From positions 30,092,001 through 30,156,000 of the forward strand of contig NC_072893.1 in assembly GCF_027943255.1 (NCBI RefSeq): 64,000 bases of DNA, in the 5' to 3' direction. Position 1 is the first letter of the stretch; each line of letters opens with the position of its first letter. This document shows, piece by piece, positions 34,561 through 45,468 of this stretch. Made by a program: the position numbers and the translations under genes. The notes beneath the pieces were generated by a model. That model searched no databases. It had not been told where the DNA came from and saw only the letters and a list, made by a program, of their open reading frames with translations. The stretch comes from Anastrepha obliqua (taxonomy: Eukaryota > Arthropoda > Insecta > Diptera > Tephritidae).

Positions 34561-36055
34561 ACTTCAGGCGCTTGTGAATCTGCGACACCACGTCAATGCT
34601 TTATGGCGGAACAAATTGATGTCCTCAGCCGGTCAGTGCAAGAGTCTAATGTTTACTTCATTAAAATCTTATTACCCGTTTTTGTTAAGAAGTTATTAAA
34701 TTTTAAGCAAGTCAAACAAAGAAGAATCTAGTAAATTTTTTCGGAAATATTTTGCCTCAGCTTTTAATAAATAATTTTTATTTTTATTTTTAAATATAAA
34801 CTAATCTTTTACCTATTTTTTTCCAAAGCTGTGTCATTTCTCTGTTCATAACTGTACTTACAAATAAGAAATATCAGAAAGAAGTATCATCAAAGATTAA
34901 ATTTTGCCAGAAAAATACATTATTTCCCCCTAAAATGGCTTCCCCTCTTTAGTGACAATGAATATCGAAAATAAGTGACTTTATAACGTTCGAGAATTCA
35001 TATAATTTGATTTCGTTTGATACAGTTCGTAAGTTACTGCAATATTTCGTGCCTTATGTTGCTTGTGGTCACTTGAAGAGGGTGCAAATGTGTGATGAGC
35101 CCAGGTGTATACGGCGTTCTCCCTCTACGAGTGTCGTATGTCGCAAGTGTGCGTTTTTTATGCTATTTTTTTCTTTGTGTTTCATAAGAAGTGCGACGAG
35201 AAAACGAAGTGGCTATCACACGTTTATGTATATTACTACAAACTCAAACACACGCGTTCATCCATACGTAAACATGAGCCGAGCAACCACTCGCATAATG
35301 TTCAATACATATGTACATAAGAGCAGTGTCTAATGTGATTGAATGGTAGTTTTTTAGTTAGGGTCAAAGGGTACTAACTTCGATGGTGGCTTCCGGTTGA
35401 TTATCACAGCGCGACTTCTTCTCCTATTCTTCCGCATTGTAATCTTCTGTTGTTGTTGCTCTTCGAACTGTATGTTACCATAATTTGGAATACGCAGCTG
35501 GCGGCCAACAGCCGTGGAAATGTAGAGTACCTCATTTCGGCCGAGTTTTAGTGGCAGTGGCCTAGCGCGATGACTGTCAACGTGATGTCAAGTCATTAAA
35601 ATCGAATGTCTGATAATAAGAAGACAAATAAAGCCGAAGTACAAACGTATGAGTCTCAAGTATAGCGAAGAAGGGTACATACAAATAAATGCAAACACTC
35701 ATGAGGGTGTGTCAATAAGTCCCCAAAAGTTGCATGAGGTGTGCTCTATTTTACGTTTTTTTTATGGTTTTTTGTTCAACAAAGCATTCCGTTAGCCTAA
35801 TACACGTTGTTTATTATTTCTTTCACTTTATTTTATTTATTATTTTTTTTACTTTATTTTATTTATTTTTTCTTAATTTTTTTTTTTCATTCCAATTAAT
35901 ACAATTTATCGAATCCCTCAAATTGATGTTTGCCGATGAGCTCTTTATTCGACGCAATTCTCTGACTGCTGAATCGAATTTATTCCTATTTGGAAACACA
36001 GAAAAAAATTTTTCTCCAGAAATGCAGCCGTTTTTGTTTCAAACTATCATTTCAC
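34561..36055. other. Spacer, nothing recognised
   Basis: AT-rich at 34700-35000 and 35810-35900. GGGTGTGTCAATAAGTCCCC at 35705 looks like a mariner-type terminus but has no partner. Frames at 35007-35333 lack motifs. Confidence 0.45.
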
Positions 36056-36970
36056 TGAACTTCGTACAGATCTTTCGATCCGCAAATTGGAGTTAGAGGG
36101 TCGTGCTAGACCAAGCTTTCCGAGTAGGCAGGATTGGGACGAGAGAAAAATCTGTGCCGATGCTGCTACCTCTGTCTTCACTGATGGCTCCAAGATGGAT
36201 TCAAGAGTCGGAACAAGGGTTTTCTCTAAAAAAGCCAATTTATCTATTTCCTTAAAACTGCCGAACACTACTAGTGTTTTTCAGACAGAAGTATTTGCGA
36301 TCCTAGGAAATGTGGGAGCGAGAAAGATATTAACATTTTTTCCGATAGTCAAGCTGCGATCAAGGCTCTTACGACGCCATGGTACAGGTCCAAACTAGTC
36401 AACTCCTGTAAGGAGGAGATCACCTTTCTTGGATGTGCAGGTGGCATTTCTATGATCTGGGTTCCAAGACATAGGACCATAGAGCGAAATGAAATAGCTG
36501 ATGAGCTTGGAAGAAAGGGGACTGAATTGGTCGCAGAAACTTCCTACCCGGTCATCGGCATCCACCTGACTGTTGTTAAAGGGGATTTGCTCAACTTATT
36601 TCTCAGGAAAGCGCAAAAAAAATGGAACTCCATTTTTCATGTGCTATTTCAAAATTGCTATGGCCCAGACGCAGAAAATCCTTGGCACTTCACGCCATTC
36701 AATTCCCAAACTCATAGCTGTATTTGTCGTGCATTGGAAGATCGACACATGCAGAAAAGCGAGGTTTACCATTGAACCCCCATTGCAGAAGCTGTAGGGA
36801 CCTTTCAGAAGAAGAAAGAGACGGTTGAGCAGTTTCTCTGTAAATATCCGAGTTTTTTAGCAAGAGGTCACTAGGTGTTCCTTTCTTCGACAATCTGGGG
36901 CTGTGCGCCAACCTAAATCCCATCAACCTTCTCCATTACATCAGCAGCTTTGGCAAGCTGTAGATATCTG
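36056..36970 (+). pseudogene. Family A RNase H domain and 3' end
   Basis: The plus strand contains SVFTDGSKMDSRVGTRVF (first RNase H aspartate kept), FQTEVFAIL (glutamate kept), FSDSQAAIKAL in another frame (aspartate kept), and MIWVPRHRTIERNEIADELG (final aspartate). The tail then runs through a frameshift near 36670 to NPINLLHYISSFGKL and a stop at about 36961. All four acidic residues survive, but across at least three frames. Flanking R1-type tail sequence matches the copies at 10.2, 19.3 and 45.8 kb. Confidence 0.8.
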
Positions 36971-37024
36971 CCTGCTGGAGATCTCATACTTGTATCAAAT
37001 GTTTTAGTGTGTGTATTGCGATTT

Positions 37025-37166
37025 TTCCACAAATGAAGGGAGCGACAGATGGTTTTTTATGCGGAGCTTTCTCATGGCAGAAATACTTTCGGAGGTTTGC
37101 CATTACGTGCCGGCGTGTGGCCACTATTGGAAAATGCTTTTCCTATCATTTGGTGTTTCGTGGCAA
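37025..37166 (-). mobile_element. SINE body fragment, inverted
   Basis: The reverse complement reads GAAACACCAAATGATAGG, then GTAATGGCAAACCTCCGA and CTGCCATGAGAAAGCTCC, which matches the SINE body. The tRNA-like head and tail are missing. Confidence 0.65.
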
Positions 37167-37369
37167 ATTTTCAAAGACTTTCTGAACAACCTGTATGGAT
37201 GTTCATATAAGTATATTCACTTATCTTCGAGTGTAAATAAAGGGTTATCCATTAGTGCTTTTTTAACCATATGGTATTTAGCCAGTGACAGCTCTTTCCT
37301 GTTGGAAACCCCAATTCGGTCCACGATGAGTGCTACAGAGGCCACAGAGGCATTATAAGGCATGCACTT

Positions 37370-37895
37370 GGACGATCTTTAGATACAGCAAGATAGCGCA
37401 TCATCTCACACAGCTCATGCCAAGATCGATCTTTTGCCCGCCAAGTTCGAAAATCGTTTTATCAGCCGTCTTGTCGATGTCAATTAGCCGTCACGAAGCT
37501 GCAATTTGCCGCCGATAGACTTTTTTTAAGGAGTGCCAAGAAGGACCGATGTTATGCGAATAATCCATTAACGATTCAGGTCCGAGTATCGAAGAAACCA
37601 TTCAAGAGATAGAGCCAAAACCATCACAAAGAACTTGGAAAACTGGGTTAATAGGTTCGGTAATGGGTTTATTAGCCGTCTCGAAGCTGCGGTTCGACGT
37701 CGTTCAATTTTTTTGTGAGGTGCTGTGACGGATCGATATTACGCGGACAATCGAAGACGAATATCGAGCAACCCATTTGTGAGATAGAGCCATAACCATC
37801 ACAAAAGGCTTGGAAACCCGGGTTAATAGGATGCGTTACTGCAAAGCGAGCCGGGCAGTCACATAAAAGAAATCATGTTTCATAAATAATGGGAA
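37370..37895 (+). pseudogene. IS630/mariner-type transposase end with internal duplication
   Basis: The plus strand encodes KIDLLPAKFENRFISRLVDV and PSRSCNLPPIDFF at 37425-37520. It repeats a similar stretch (GNGFISRLEAAVRRRSIFL) at 37665-37720, so the FISRL segment occurs twice. RAGSHIKEIMFHK, the usual C-terminal end, follows at 37855-37885. GGGACAGCCTGTATATTC at 37993 may be the right terminus. Confidence 0.6.
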
Positions 37896-39150
37896 TATTT
37901 TCTCTTTCGAAGAAACCAATAATACGAGTATAACAAAAATTTAATTTTTTTTATTTATTTTTTTTTTTTGTAATATGTAAAAATAAATAGTGGGACAGCC
38001 TGTATATTCTTCCGATATATTTCTGGAGCGTAAGCGCGCGCCGAATTTTCCTGCGCTGCTTGTAACGACACCATCAGGGCCATATATGCGGTTTTCAAGT
38101 GTTCCAGGCGCGCAATTTTCGGCTGCCTGATGTCCACATGCTCTCACCCGCTGTCACCGCTAATGATCGAACCCATGCGCTATAGTAATTTCATATGTAA
38201 CGTATTTTCGACACGTCAAAAGCAAAATGAAGAAAGAAAACTCAAAGAAGTTTAACAACAACAATTCCATTTAGAAGGAAGTCACCGGATAAGTGAAGAA
38301 GAGCAGCAGCAGAGAAAACCAACAAACAGTTAAGCTTCGTTGAACATTTTGATTACAAGTATAAGTACCCCTGCCTTTGTTAAGGTGGAAAAATTAGGAA
38401 GAACCATAAAGTTCAAAAAGTGGCGGCTGAAATTGCGTTTAACAACATACATACATACATAGGCGTGTATGTATGTAAGGCTATGTAAACTGGCTGCGTG
38501 TGTAAGATAACTTCCAGTTGAGTTTTTGCATATTTATCTACAGCATATGGTTTTTGTGGTATGGGCGCTCAGCATTAAACGGTAAAGCATTGTTTGTATT
38601 ATCAGGCTTTGGTTAAGCCTCAAAAAGCTTGGGAAAATCTTTCCTATGTCATGCGGGTGGAGTCGCACCATGGTAATCGAGCCAAACCTCTTAGCGTGGG
38701 AAGCGTTTTACTAAGTCATGCGTCTAATTACGGGGGCGTGGGGATACCATTGCAGAGATAACTAAATTGTGGAAAATTCGCAGCCAAAGCGTAACCATTT
38801 ACGACGTTTCTAACCAAGAATATACGTGCACACATACACACACAGCTACACTTGTATGCGTTCATCAGTGCGATGTTGCGTAAGAAATAATTTCTGTTAA
38901 ATCGATTGAGATTAGATTCAATGGAATCCATCAAAATTTTGTTAAAATAAAAATGCGTGCCATTGGTAGCCCATATTTGAAAAATTTTTTTAATGCTTTT
39001 TTATCAACGTCTATTTCAAAAAAATGTTCGAAACTGCTAAGGCATGAAAATTGGTTATCCCCTTTTTCGCGCGTCAGCTGCTTAAGCAAGCCAAGTTCAA
39101 CAAAACTCACTGATTGTTTATTACTTTCACGTGGTAAACAATTAAGGACT
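37896..39150. other. Spacer, nothing recognised
   Basis: Contains an ACATACATACATA run at 38446 and a CA run near 38830. No gene or element is supported. Confidence 0.5.
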
Positions 39151-39154
39151 ACGA

Positions 39155-40190
39155 CTTGAAGGCATGCACCTGGAATGACCGCTCACTCAATGGAGAAATT
39201 CCCTCTGTCCGGCTCTTTGATGCGCTCGTAAGAGCAAAGGCTAACATTACCGCTATTCAAGAGACGCGATGGACGGAGCTAGGCAAGAAAAGCGTTGGGC
39301 CTTGCAACAACTGCTGCAGTTGCCGTGTAAAGGACCGCAATTTCGAAGTCGAATTTTTGGTGGGAGAGAGACCTCACCACCACTTACTTTCGTTTACTCC
39401 GGTGGGCTAGCTTGCAATATATTGATGTTTTTACAACCATCCCGTTAGTTCTGCTTTTCTATGGATAAAGAAGCGAACCGAATGGGTTTAGTGGTGATGA
39501 ACGAGGTGATCGAGTACAAGGCGAAGTACCTAATGTTGTCAAACACGCAGTTAGCGCTCTCACGAATCGGAACCTATGTACATATGTCACTGTTGGCAGT
39601 TTTGATTTTGAACCAGTAAAAGACTTTTTTTATTTATAGTAGAAACCACCGATAATAATGTCAGCCTTGAAATCGACTAAGCTCAACTGTGGACTAAGTC
39701 CTCTCTCGACGAATAACACTAACACTTTTGCAGGCTCTCATTTTACCTATCCTATTATCATACATGGCGCAGAAGCTTGCACGATGACAACATCAAGTGA
39801 GGTGTTCCTTGGAGATCTTGAGAGAAAGCTTCTGCGGAAGATGTTTGGACCTTTCCACGTTAAAAAATAAGGTATAAAATAAAACAATAAACTGTATGAT
39901 CTTTACGCTGACATAGACATAATGCAGCGAATAAAGATCCGGCGATTCCGCTTGGTTAGGTCACGTCGTCCGAATGAATGCCAACGCTCCGACTCTGAAA
40001 GTATTCGATGCGGTACCTCCTGGTGGTAACAAAGAAGGAGGAAGACCTGCTGTGGTTTGGAAAGATCAATTGGAGAACTTGGCTTCACTTGGTCCGTCCA
40101 ACTGGCGCCGGTTAGTACAAGAAAGAAACTTTGCCCAAAATTGCTTAAGCGCTTATCGCGTCGGACAAAACAATTGGAAAATACCAAGTG
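39155..40190 (+). pseudogene. RTE-like relic: endonuclease start joined to reverse transcriptase end
   Basis: At 39156 the plus strand opens as MKACTWNDRSLNGEIPSVRL and ITAIQETRWTELG, the first blocks of an apurinic-type endonuclease (WN, QETRW), with FLVGERPHHHLLSFTPVG ending near 39407. The next preserved part, RMGLVVMNE near 39480, belongs to the reverse transcriptase C-terminal half. WLGHVVRMNANAP and GGRPAVVWKDQLENLASLGP follow near 39955-40100. Everything between, including all catalytic reverse transcriptase blocks, is deleted. Stops are frequent. Confidence 0.75.
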
Positions 40191-40449
40191 GAGGTATATC
40201 CGTCGATAATTGCTATTTCCAAAAAAATTTTAAGAATAAAACTCACTCAGCTAAGCCACTTCTCTCGAAATCACATATCCATCGAATACTGTCATCTTCG
40301 CAGCTTCTGCTTGAAGAATACACGAGTGATTACTATGAGGCTGCGACCACAGTAGCCGAGTGAGTTTGTGTCTGGCTGCCTGTTGATTAGTCGTATGTTT
40401 GATGACCACATCTAATAATAGAAAACATTTTTCTAAAATCTATCTCCGT
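40191..40449. other. Short spacer
   Basis: No motif seen. Confidence 0.4.
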
Positions 40450-41520
40450 TCTAAAGACAAAAGTGAACCTCAGAGTAAACTTTTATTGTCGTCTTTACCA
40501 GAAGGAGGAAGTTTGATGAACTCGTTCTGACTAAGCTAAAGGAATAACAATTCAGCTATCCAAAGAAATCAAATATCTTGGAGTAATCCTCGATAGTAAA
40601 CTTCTTTGGAAGTCATACATCATACAACAAAGGCATCCAAAACACTGCCAGCTTTCTGGCGGGGCAGAGGTGTCTTAGGGAAAACGTGGGCACTTTCTCC
40701 TAACAATATCCCATGGATCTACATGGCTATGATGAGACCTATTATCACCTATGCATCAGTGGTCTGGATGAGTACAGTCTCTCTCGTGGGAGTCTGAAGG
40801 ACCGTATCGAGACTACACCGCACTGTGGCCATCTGTTGCACCGGAGCTTTTCCGACTACTTCAGCTGCGGCATGAGATGCTCTAATTAGTCTACCACCAC
40901 TTGACGCTTTCATCCAAGGAGAGGCCTAACATGCTGATGATAACATGTGTCCCGGAACACGAGGGTAACGAGACCTCTGACTCTTTAGCTGGGATGGACT
41001 CTGAGGCCAACTTCTTTGGCCCGGAGCCCATTTTACCACTCCCTTCTGCTTGATGGCTGCACGGCGAGCCACGGTTAACAAATGGGTTACCACAAGCGAG
41101 CTTGGCAGGCTGAGAGAGGCTGCAGATGTACTAAACTGATGTTACCTGCTATGTCCGACCGACTGCCGCAAATCCTTCTGTCATTAAGCAGAAGGGACTG
41201 TAGGCAGCTGGCCCACAGGCCACTTTCTGTGGGCGAAGCACATGGAAAGGGTAGGCATCTCAGACAGTGTGCTTTGCCCTCCCTTGTGGAGGCGAGGATG
41301 AGACGGCAGACCACTTTCTGTGCGTCTGCCCCTCCTTCGCTCGAATGAGGTTTGAAATCTTTGGCACTGATGTATTAAGAAGCAACCACATTGGCTCTTT
41401 GGCACCAGAAGATTTACTCAAATTTCTTCGGAGATCGGGTAGACTTAAGGAAAGTTAAAGGGAACCCGAGTGCAGTACAATGGACTTAATGTTGACTGGA
41501 CATAATGTTGTCTTAATGAG
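40450..41520 (+). pseudogene. Non-LTR element 3' half (reverse transcriptase end to knuckle)
   Basis: The plus strand holds VVFTRRRKFDELVLTKLK, then ITIQLSKEIKYLGVILDSKL near 40560-40605, NNIPWIYMAMMRPIITYASV near 40705, and PEHEGNEDSDS-like RNase H remains near 40955. LLSLSRRDCRQL follows near 41185, and an intact end CGGEDETADHFLCVC with LRSNHIGSLAPEDLLKFLRR closes at a stop near 41456. Frames change several times. The knuckle (C-x2-C...H-x4-C pattern) is well kept. It lies about 280 bp from the 3' end of the host gene on the other strand. Confidence 0.75.
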
Positions 41521-41603
41521 AAAGATTTTCATTTCCATAAACAAATTTATTCAATCTTAAACCTATCTAATATAAAAGAAGTAGGCGACATTTGAAGAAA
41601 ATA

Positions 41604-41609
41604 TTTATT
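41604..41609 (-). terminator. Candidate poly(A) signal of the gene
   Basis: AATAAA on the minus strand, about 130 bases after the stop codon at 41740. AAAT-repeat DNA between them contains further weaker AATAAA matches, so the choice is not unique. Confidence 0.4.
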
Positions 41610-41620
41610 CTCTTTTATAA

Positions 41621-41672
41621 ATAATTAAATAAATAAATAAATAAATAATAATATGTAATTAAATAAATAAAT
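41621..41672. repeat. AAAT microsatellite
   Basis: About twelve AAAT units with two interruptions, in the presumed 3' untranslated region of the minus-strand gene. Confidence 0.9.
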
Positions 41673-41739
41673 ACGAAATGTAAAATAATTCTAGTTCGTA
41701 TAGAAAGTCGACTATTCAGGTATTAAAATCCATCCAAAC

Positions 41740-42992
41740 TTATGCGGGTATGCTAAAGTTGATGCGCTTTCTCCTTCCGTAGGGCTTGTCGTTTAGGTCT
41801 TGGTCACCATTGGCGCTACGTCCGAACAGACCGAAGAATGGACGTGGAGAAGTAGTCCTGTTTATAATGATGCAATTGACATCCCTTTCATCATTCGGCG
41901 TACCAGTGCGAGTTTCGGTTATGGTTCTTGTATAAGTATTCTCTCCTTTGTCGGAATTATCTAACTTATTCAAGTGATTCTGTTTAACATTGAAATTGTT
42001 GGGTCTGTGCTTCTTACGATTAAGCGTTTCGCTATTATCTCCGCGTTTATTGGATTGTGGGCGACGTTTTGTATTCTTGGTATTCTTGTTGCCTGAACCG
42101 CGACGCTTGATAGTCGAGGTGTTGGGACGCTTCGAAGAACGATTCGCGTTAGGCCTTTTCGAAGGCTTATTTGCCGGTTTCCTCGAAGGCTTTTGTGTTG
42201 GCTTCCGAGAGGGCTTCGGCTTGGGTTTGGGTTTGGGTTTGGATGTGGGCTTCGCAATTGGGGTCTGATCGTCGATGTCAATGTCATCATCCTCATTACG
42301 AGTAATTACATAGTCATCATTATTGCCACTATATGACAAAGGACTATTATCCTCTCCAGTTGACCAAATAGCAAAGGTACTCACTGGATTAATTTCCTCC
42401 TCAAACAATACGTCATCATAATCATCCACTTCGTCTTCCAATCCTTCACTACTATCTTCATTATCGTTTTCAACCGGTCGCAATTCAAAAACGGCATGAG
42501 TTTGTGAATTAACCTTGGGTGGCATATTGCCTTGTACAATGACGATGCCATTATCGCCAGTAGAAGCGGCAGAAGCGGCAGCCACCGATGATTGAGCGCC
42601 AGTTTCGTGTGTGATTTGTGCGACCACTGGTAAACTTAGTACAGCCTCATCTTCTTCGCTCTCGTCATCTTCATCTTCATCAACATTATACTCCGTCATA
42701 CCCTGTTTTTTATTGTTGCCGTTGTGGTTATCGCCTAGCAATCCTCCCACACCAATGGGCTGTTCGTCATTCCCATCATCCTCTTCATCAATGGATATAG
42801 CGGTGTCAATACCCGAGGGCGCTGTGTAGGAATCTGTCTTAGTTTCATCGTTCGCAGCTGCTTGGTAGGAACGTTTACGTCTACGTGACTCCACGCACTG
42901 CCGACGACCACCATTTAATTGACGTCCCTCAATGTAGAAGCGCTTAACTTCGATCTCATTGCCATCTTCATCGATTTCGGTGAATGTTTCAG
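41740..42992 (-). CDS. Terminal exon of a secreted acidic/Lys-Pro-rich protein
   Basis: This is the only long, intact, non-transposon frame. From the splice acceptor it encodes about 417 residues, starting ETFTEIDEDGNEIEVKRFYI. A likely furin-type site, RRRKR followed by S, lies about 35 residues in. Next come acidic Asp/Glu clusters, a KPKPKPKPKPSRKPTQKP-type repeat, an Asn/Lys/Arg-rich stretch, an N-glycosylation site (NRT) and the end GRRKRINFSIPA. The mature part has only two cysteines (QCVE and VNCII). I do not recognise a family; an extracellular or matrix protein is inferred. The frame stays open upstream to ATG 43107, but those 38 residues coincide with a polypyrimidine tract and acceptor (TCCATATTTTCAG), so I place the exon start at 42992 with a phase-1 intron. 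The true first exon was not found. Confidence 0.75.
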
Positions 42993-43140
42993 CTGAAAAT
43001 ATGGAGAAAAGAAGAAGCAGAAATTGGATTAAACATACGTAAAAATACTTGTTTGCGTTTTGAACTGCAATTATTTTTTTTAATTTTAATTTCTGAGCCA
43101 TTGCCATTGATTTCGGTGGACCTTTCAGCTGAAGGTAAGA
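42993..43140 (-). other. Duplicated splice acceptor and exon start
   Basis: On the minus strand TTACCTTCAG followed by CTGAAAGGTCCACCGAAATC (about 43132-43105) repeats the real acceptor and first codons (ATTTTCAG, then CTGAAACATTCACCGAAATC, 42999-42973). The copy translates as AERSTEINGNGSEIKI, against AETFTEIDEDGNEIEV in the gene. A pyrimidine-rich tract precedes it. It could be a decayed duplicate or an alternative exon start. Confidence 0.6.
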
Positions 43141-43540
43141 AAGACAAAAGGGAGAAGTGGGATGCTCTTTATAACTATTTTTGGAGGGATTTTAAATTTT
43201 TTAAGCATATTAAATTCCAGTTATTACTATTCGCGTGCCTTTTACAAACACGAAAAATACTGACTGAAAGAAATTCAACTTAAGTTGAAAAATTCCTCAA
43301 CTAAAATTGAATCGAGTGAAAGCAATAGTCAGCACAAGACTGTAGTGCTAATGAAGATGATTATGGAAATTTAATCGATGCGTGTCGTGGCAGTTCTTCT
43401 AGATATTCCAAAACTCGAATGGGGTCAATCAATTAACTTGACCTAAACGGTACTTTTTGCCGGCAAAGTAAAAAAATTATTACGGTGTTGTGGCCAAGTG
43501 AAAAGATTTTGAGCTAAGAGTAGAATGAAAATATTTTAAA
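43141..43540. other. Presumed intron or upstream spacer
   Basis: If the gene has an upstream exon, this would be intron on the minus strand. No signal-peptide exon or donor was identified here. Confidence 0.4.
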
Positions 43541-43544
43541 TATA

Positions 43545-44093
43545 AAGGGTTTTCCATTAACAGGTGATACAGGTGAATGGATTGCGCTATCGAGAGATGA
43601 TTAACGATTTTTTATGGCCGGAATTGGATGGTATTGATCTGGACAACGTTTATTTTCAACAAGACGGTGCTACGTGCCACACAAGCAACGAAACCATTGA
43701 TTTTTTACGGGAAAAGTTTCCGGACCGTATTCTCTCTCGAAGAGGTGATCACAATTGACCACCGAAATCTTCTGATTTAACACCTTGTGACTTTTTTCTT
43801 TGGAACCATGTGAAAGAGAAGTTCTACGACAACAGCCCAGGGTCGATTCAAGACCTCAAAGATGGAATTCGTGGGGACTTAGGGCAGCCACTTTGCAATT
43901 CGGTTATGGAAAATTTCATGAAAAGGATATTGTCCTGAAGGCGTGGTCGTGGTGGTAATTTGCCTGATGTTATTTTCCACTATTAACGGCATACCTTCCT
44001 CTTTATAATAAAACATAAATATCGGATCATTTATATTAAAAAATAGCATTTTTCTTTAAATATCAAAATAACACCTCTTATTAAAAAATCCTT
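43545..44093 (+). mobile_element. Deletion-derivative IS630/mariner-type element with both ends
   Basis: Termini AAGGGTTTTCCATTAACAGG (left) and complement AAGGATTTTTTAATAAGAGG (right) match at 17 of the first 22 positions and abut TA on both sides. Immediately inside the left end the plus strand reads VNGLRYREMINDFLWPELDG, then VYFQQDGATCHTSNETIDFL (catalytic aspartate kept), a stop at about 43756, then SSDLTPCDFFLWNHVKEKFY and an end RGGNLPDVIFHY. The entire N-terminal half is deleted. At 549 bp it is close in size to the element at 9363. Confidence 0.85.
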
Positions 44094-44099
44094 TAGGTA

Positions 44100-44770
44100 C
44101 GAAGCTCAAAGAAGAAATTTTCTTGAACTACCCTCCTAGTAAAATTTGTTCTAAGGCAAAAAAATCAGTTACTTCTATTTTTATTTTTATTTTTAATTTT
44201 GTATTTAATATAATATTTATTCGTGTCGCCAAGGCTTAGAAAATTTCTATTGTCTGCCTATGGGAAAGATGCACATTTCCGTTACTTTGATATAAAATAC
44301 TTGCATGCCTTGACCAATTGAACTCCTATTTTAATTTCGCATCGCAAATGTACAAAAATATTATACAAAAAATACAAAAACACAAAATCAAAAGTTTTTT
44401 AAAATTTAATTTCTTAATAAAATAGTTAATCTAAGTTTTCTCTTTTTATTTAATTCCTCTATAAAAACTCGTGAAATATTTTCAAATGAGGTTGCCAACT
44501 ATCTAAAAAAATCAAAATAGTAAAATATGGGAGTTCAATAAGGCAGACTTTGATATCGAACAAGCTATTTGCCATTTGGCAAAGCTTTAAAGCACACATA
44601 CTTTCGGATAGAGTTGCCATAACTTGAAAACAATATGAAAAAATATGTAGAGAATTTAATGAAGGCACTTGATGGCCCTCCAGTTCAGTTCTTCAGTTTT
44701 CTGAACAAGTTTTTCGAACTTATTTTTTCAACCTCTTTAGTTTTATCGTTAAGGCACAAATCACAGAGTA
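44100..44770. other. AT-rich spacer
   Basis: No motif or gene. A minus-strand frame at 44459-44668 is taken as chance. Confidence 0.5.
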
Positions 44771-45017
44771 AGACAGTGGTGGCGCAAAATTAATCATCCA
44801 ATTTTGTTTTTGAATAACTTTTTACTGAACTAAAAATAATAATAATTTTTAATTATGGAAATCTTTATTATGGTCTTCACGCACTCCACTGCTTGTCTGT
44901 TTGTATACTGGAATTATGTAGTTCACAAGTGTCCAATTTGATTGACGTCTTGACGATTGACGCCATTTGCAAAAATTATAAATCTTCCGATTGGGTGATT
45001 AATTTTGCGCAACCTTG
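44771..45017. mobile_element. MITE copy 1 (GGCGCAAAATTAAT family)
   Basis: The left part GTGGCGCAAAATTAATCATC and the complement of the right end CAAGGTTGCGCAAAATTAAT form inverted repeats. TA follows the right end (45018-45019). About 247 bp, non-coding. TA targets and TIR style suggest a Tc1/mariner-dependent MITE. Confidence 0.75.
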
Positions 45018-45345
45018 TACATGTATCGTTCCACATCTTTCACTTCTCCCTTAGCTTTGCTCAAACAAAATTAAAGATCGTCCTCTTTCCAAATATGCCC
45101 ATTGCACAGTGTTTCTTTGCCTTCTTCTTTAGTTCTATTAAATTCCTTATTCCTCTTTAATTGCTCTGAAATAATCTCACAAAAGAGGAATTTAATTTCT
45201 TCGTGCAAGTGTGCCCTTTCTCTAGGGAACCATTTTAAACGAACCTAATCTGCCGCGCACTGAATTCATGGGAGATGGTCATAATAAATTAACGGCTTAG
45301 ACCTTTTCTAATAGATCCTTGGTCAGACTTCTCTGGTTACCTGAC

Positions 45346-45468
45346 AATCTAAGTAGGTCTCTCCGTTTGTGAAACAACATCAAGACGCAAGCCACAAATA
45401 TAAGGAGGAGCTCGGCCAGACACCCAAAACGGGTGTAAGCGCCAATTATGTCTGTAAGTAATCTAAGT
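45346..45468 (+). mobile_element. 5'-truncated SINE with target-site duplication
   Basis: AATCTAAGT occurs at 45346-45354 and 45460-45468. Between them lies only the SINE 3' part: AGGTCTCTCCGTTTGTG, the GACGCAAGCCACAAATA region, and the end GCGCCAATTATG. Truncation at the 5' end together with a 9-bp duplication is the signature of target-primed insertion. Confidence 0.85.

Noticed and set aside
35007..35333. Protein-coding gene
   Set aside because: Two overlapping frames of similar length, neither with motif or codon bias.
35705..35724. mariner terminus (GGGTGTGTCAATAAGTCCCC)
   Set aside because: No matching inverted end and no transposase sequence within range.
42993..43107. Signal peptide in the open frame that starts at 43107 (hydrophobic stretch before AETFTE)
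   Set aside because: The hydrophobic run is encoded by a pyrimidine-rich tract ending in TTTTCAG, the layout of a 3' splice site, and the start codon lies in a different frame of a duplicated exon start. Most likely intron read-through.
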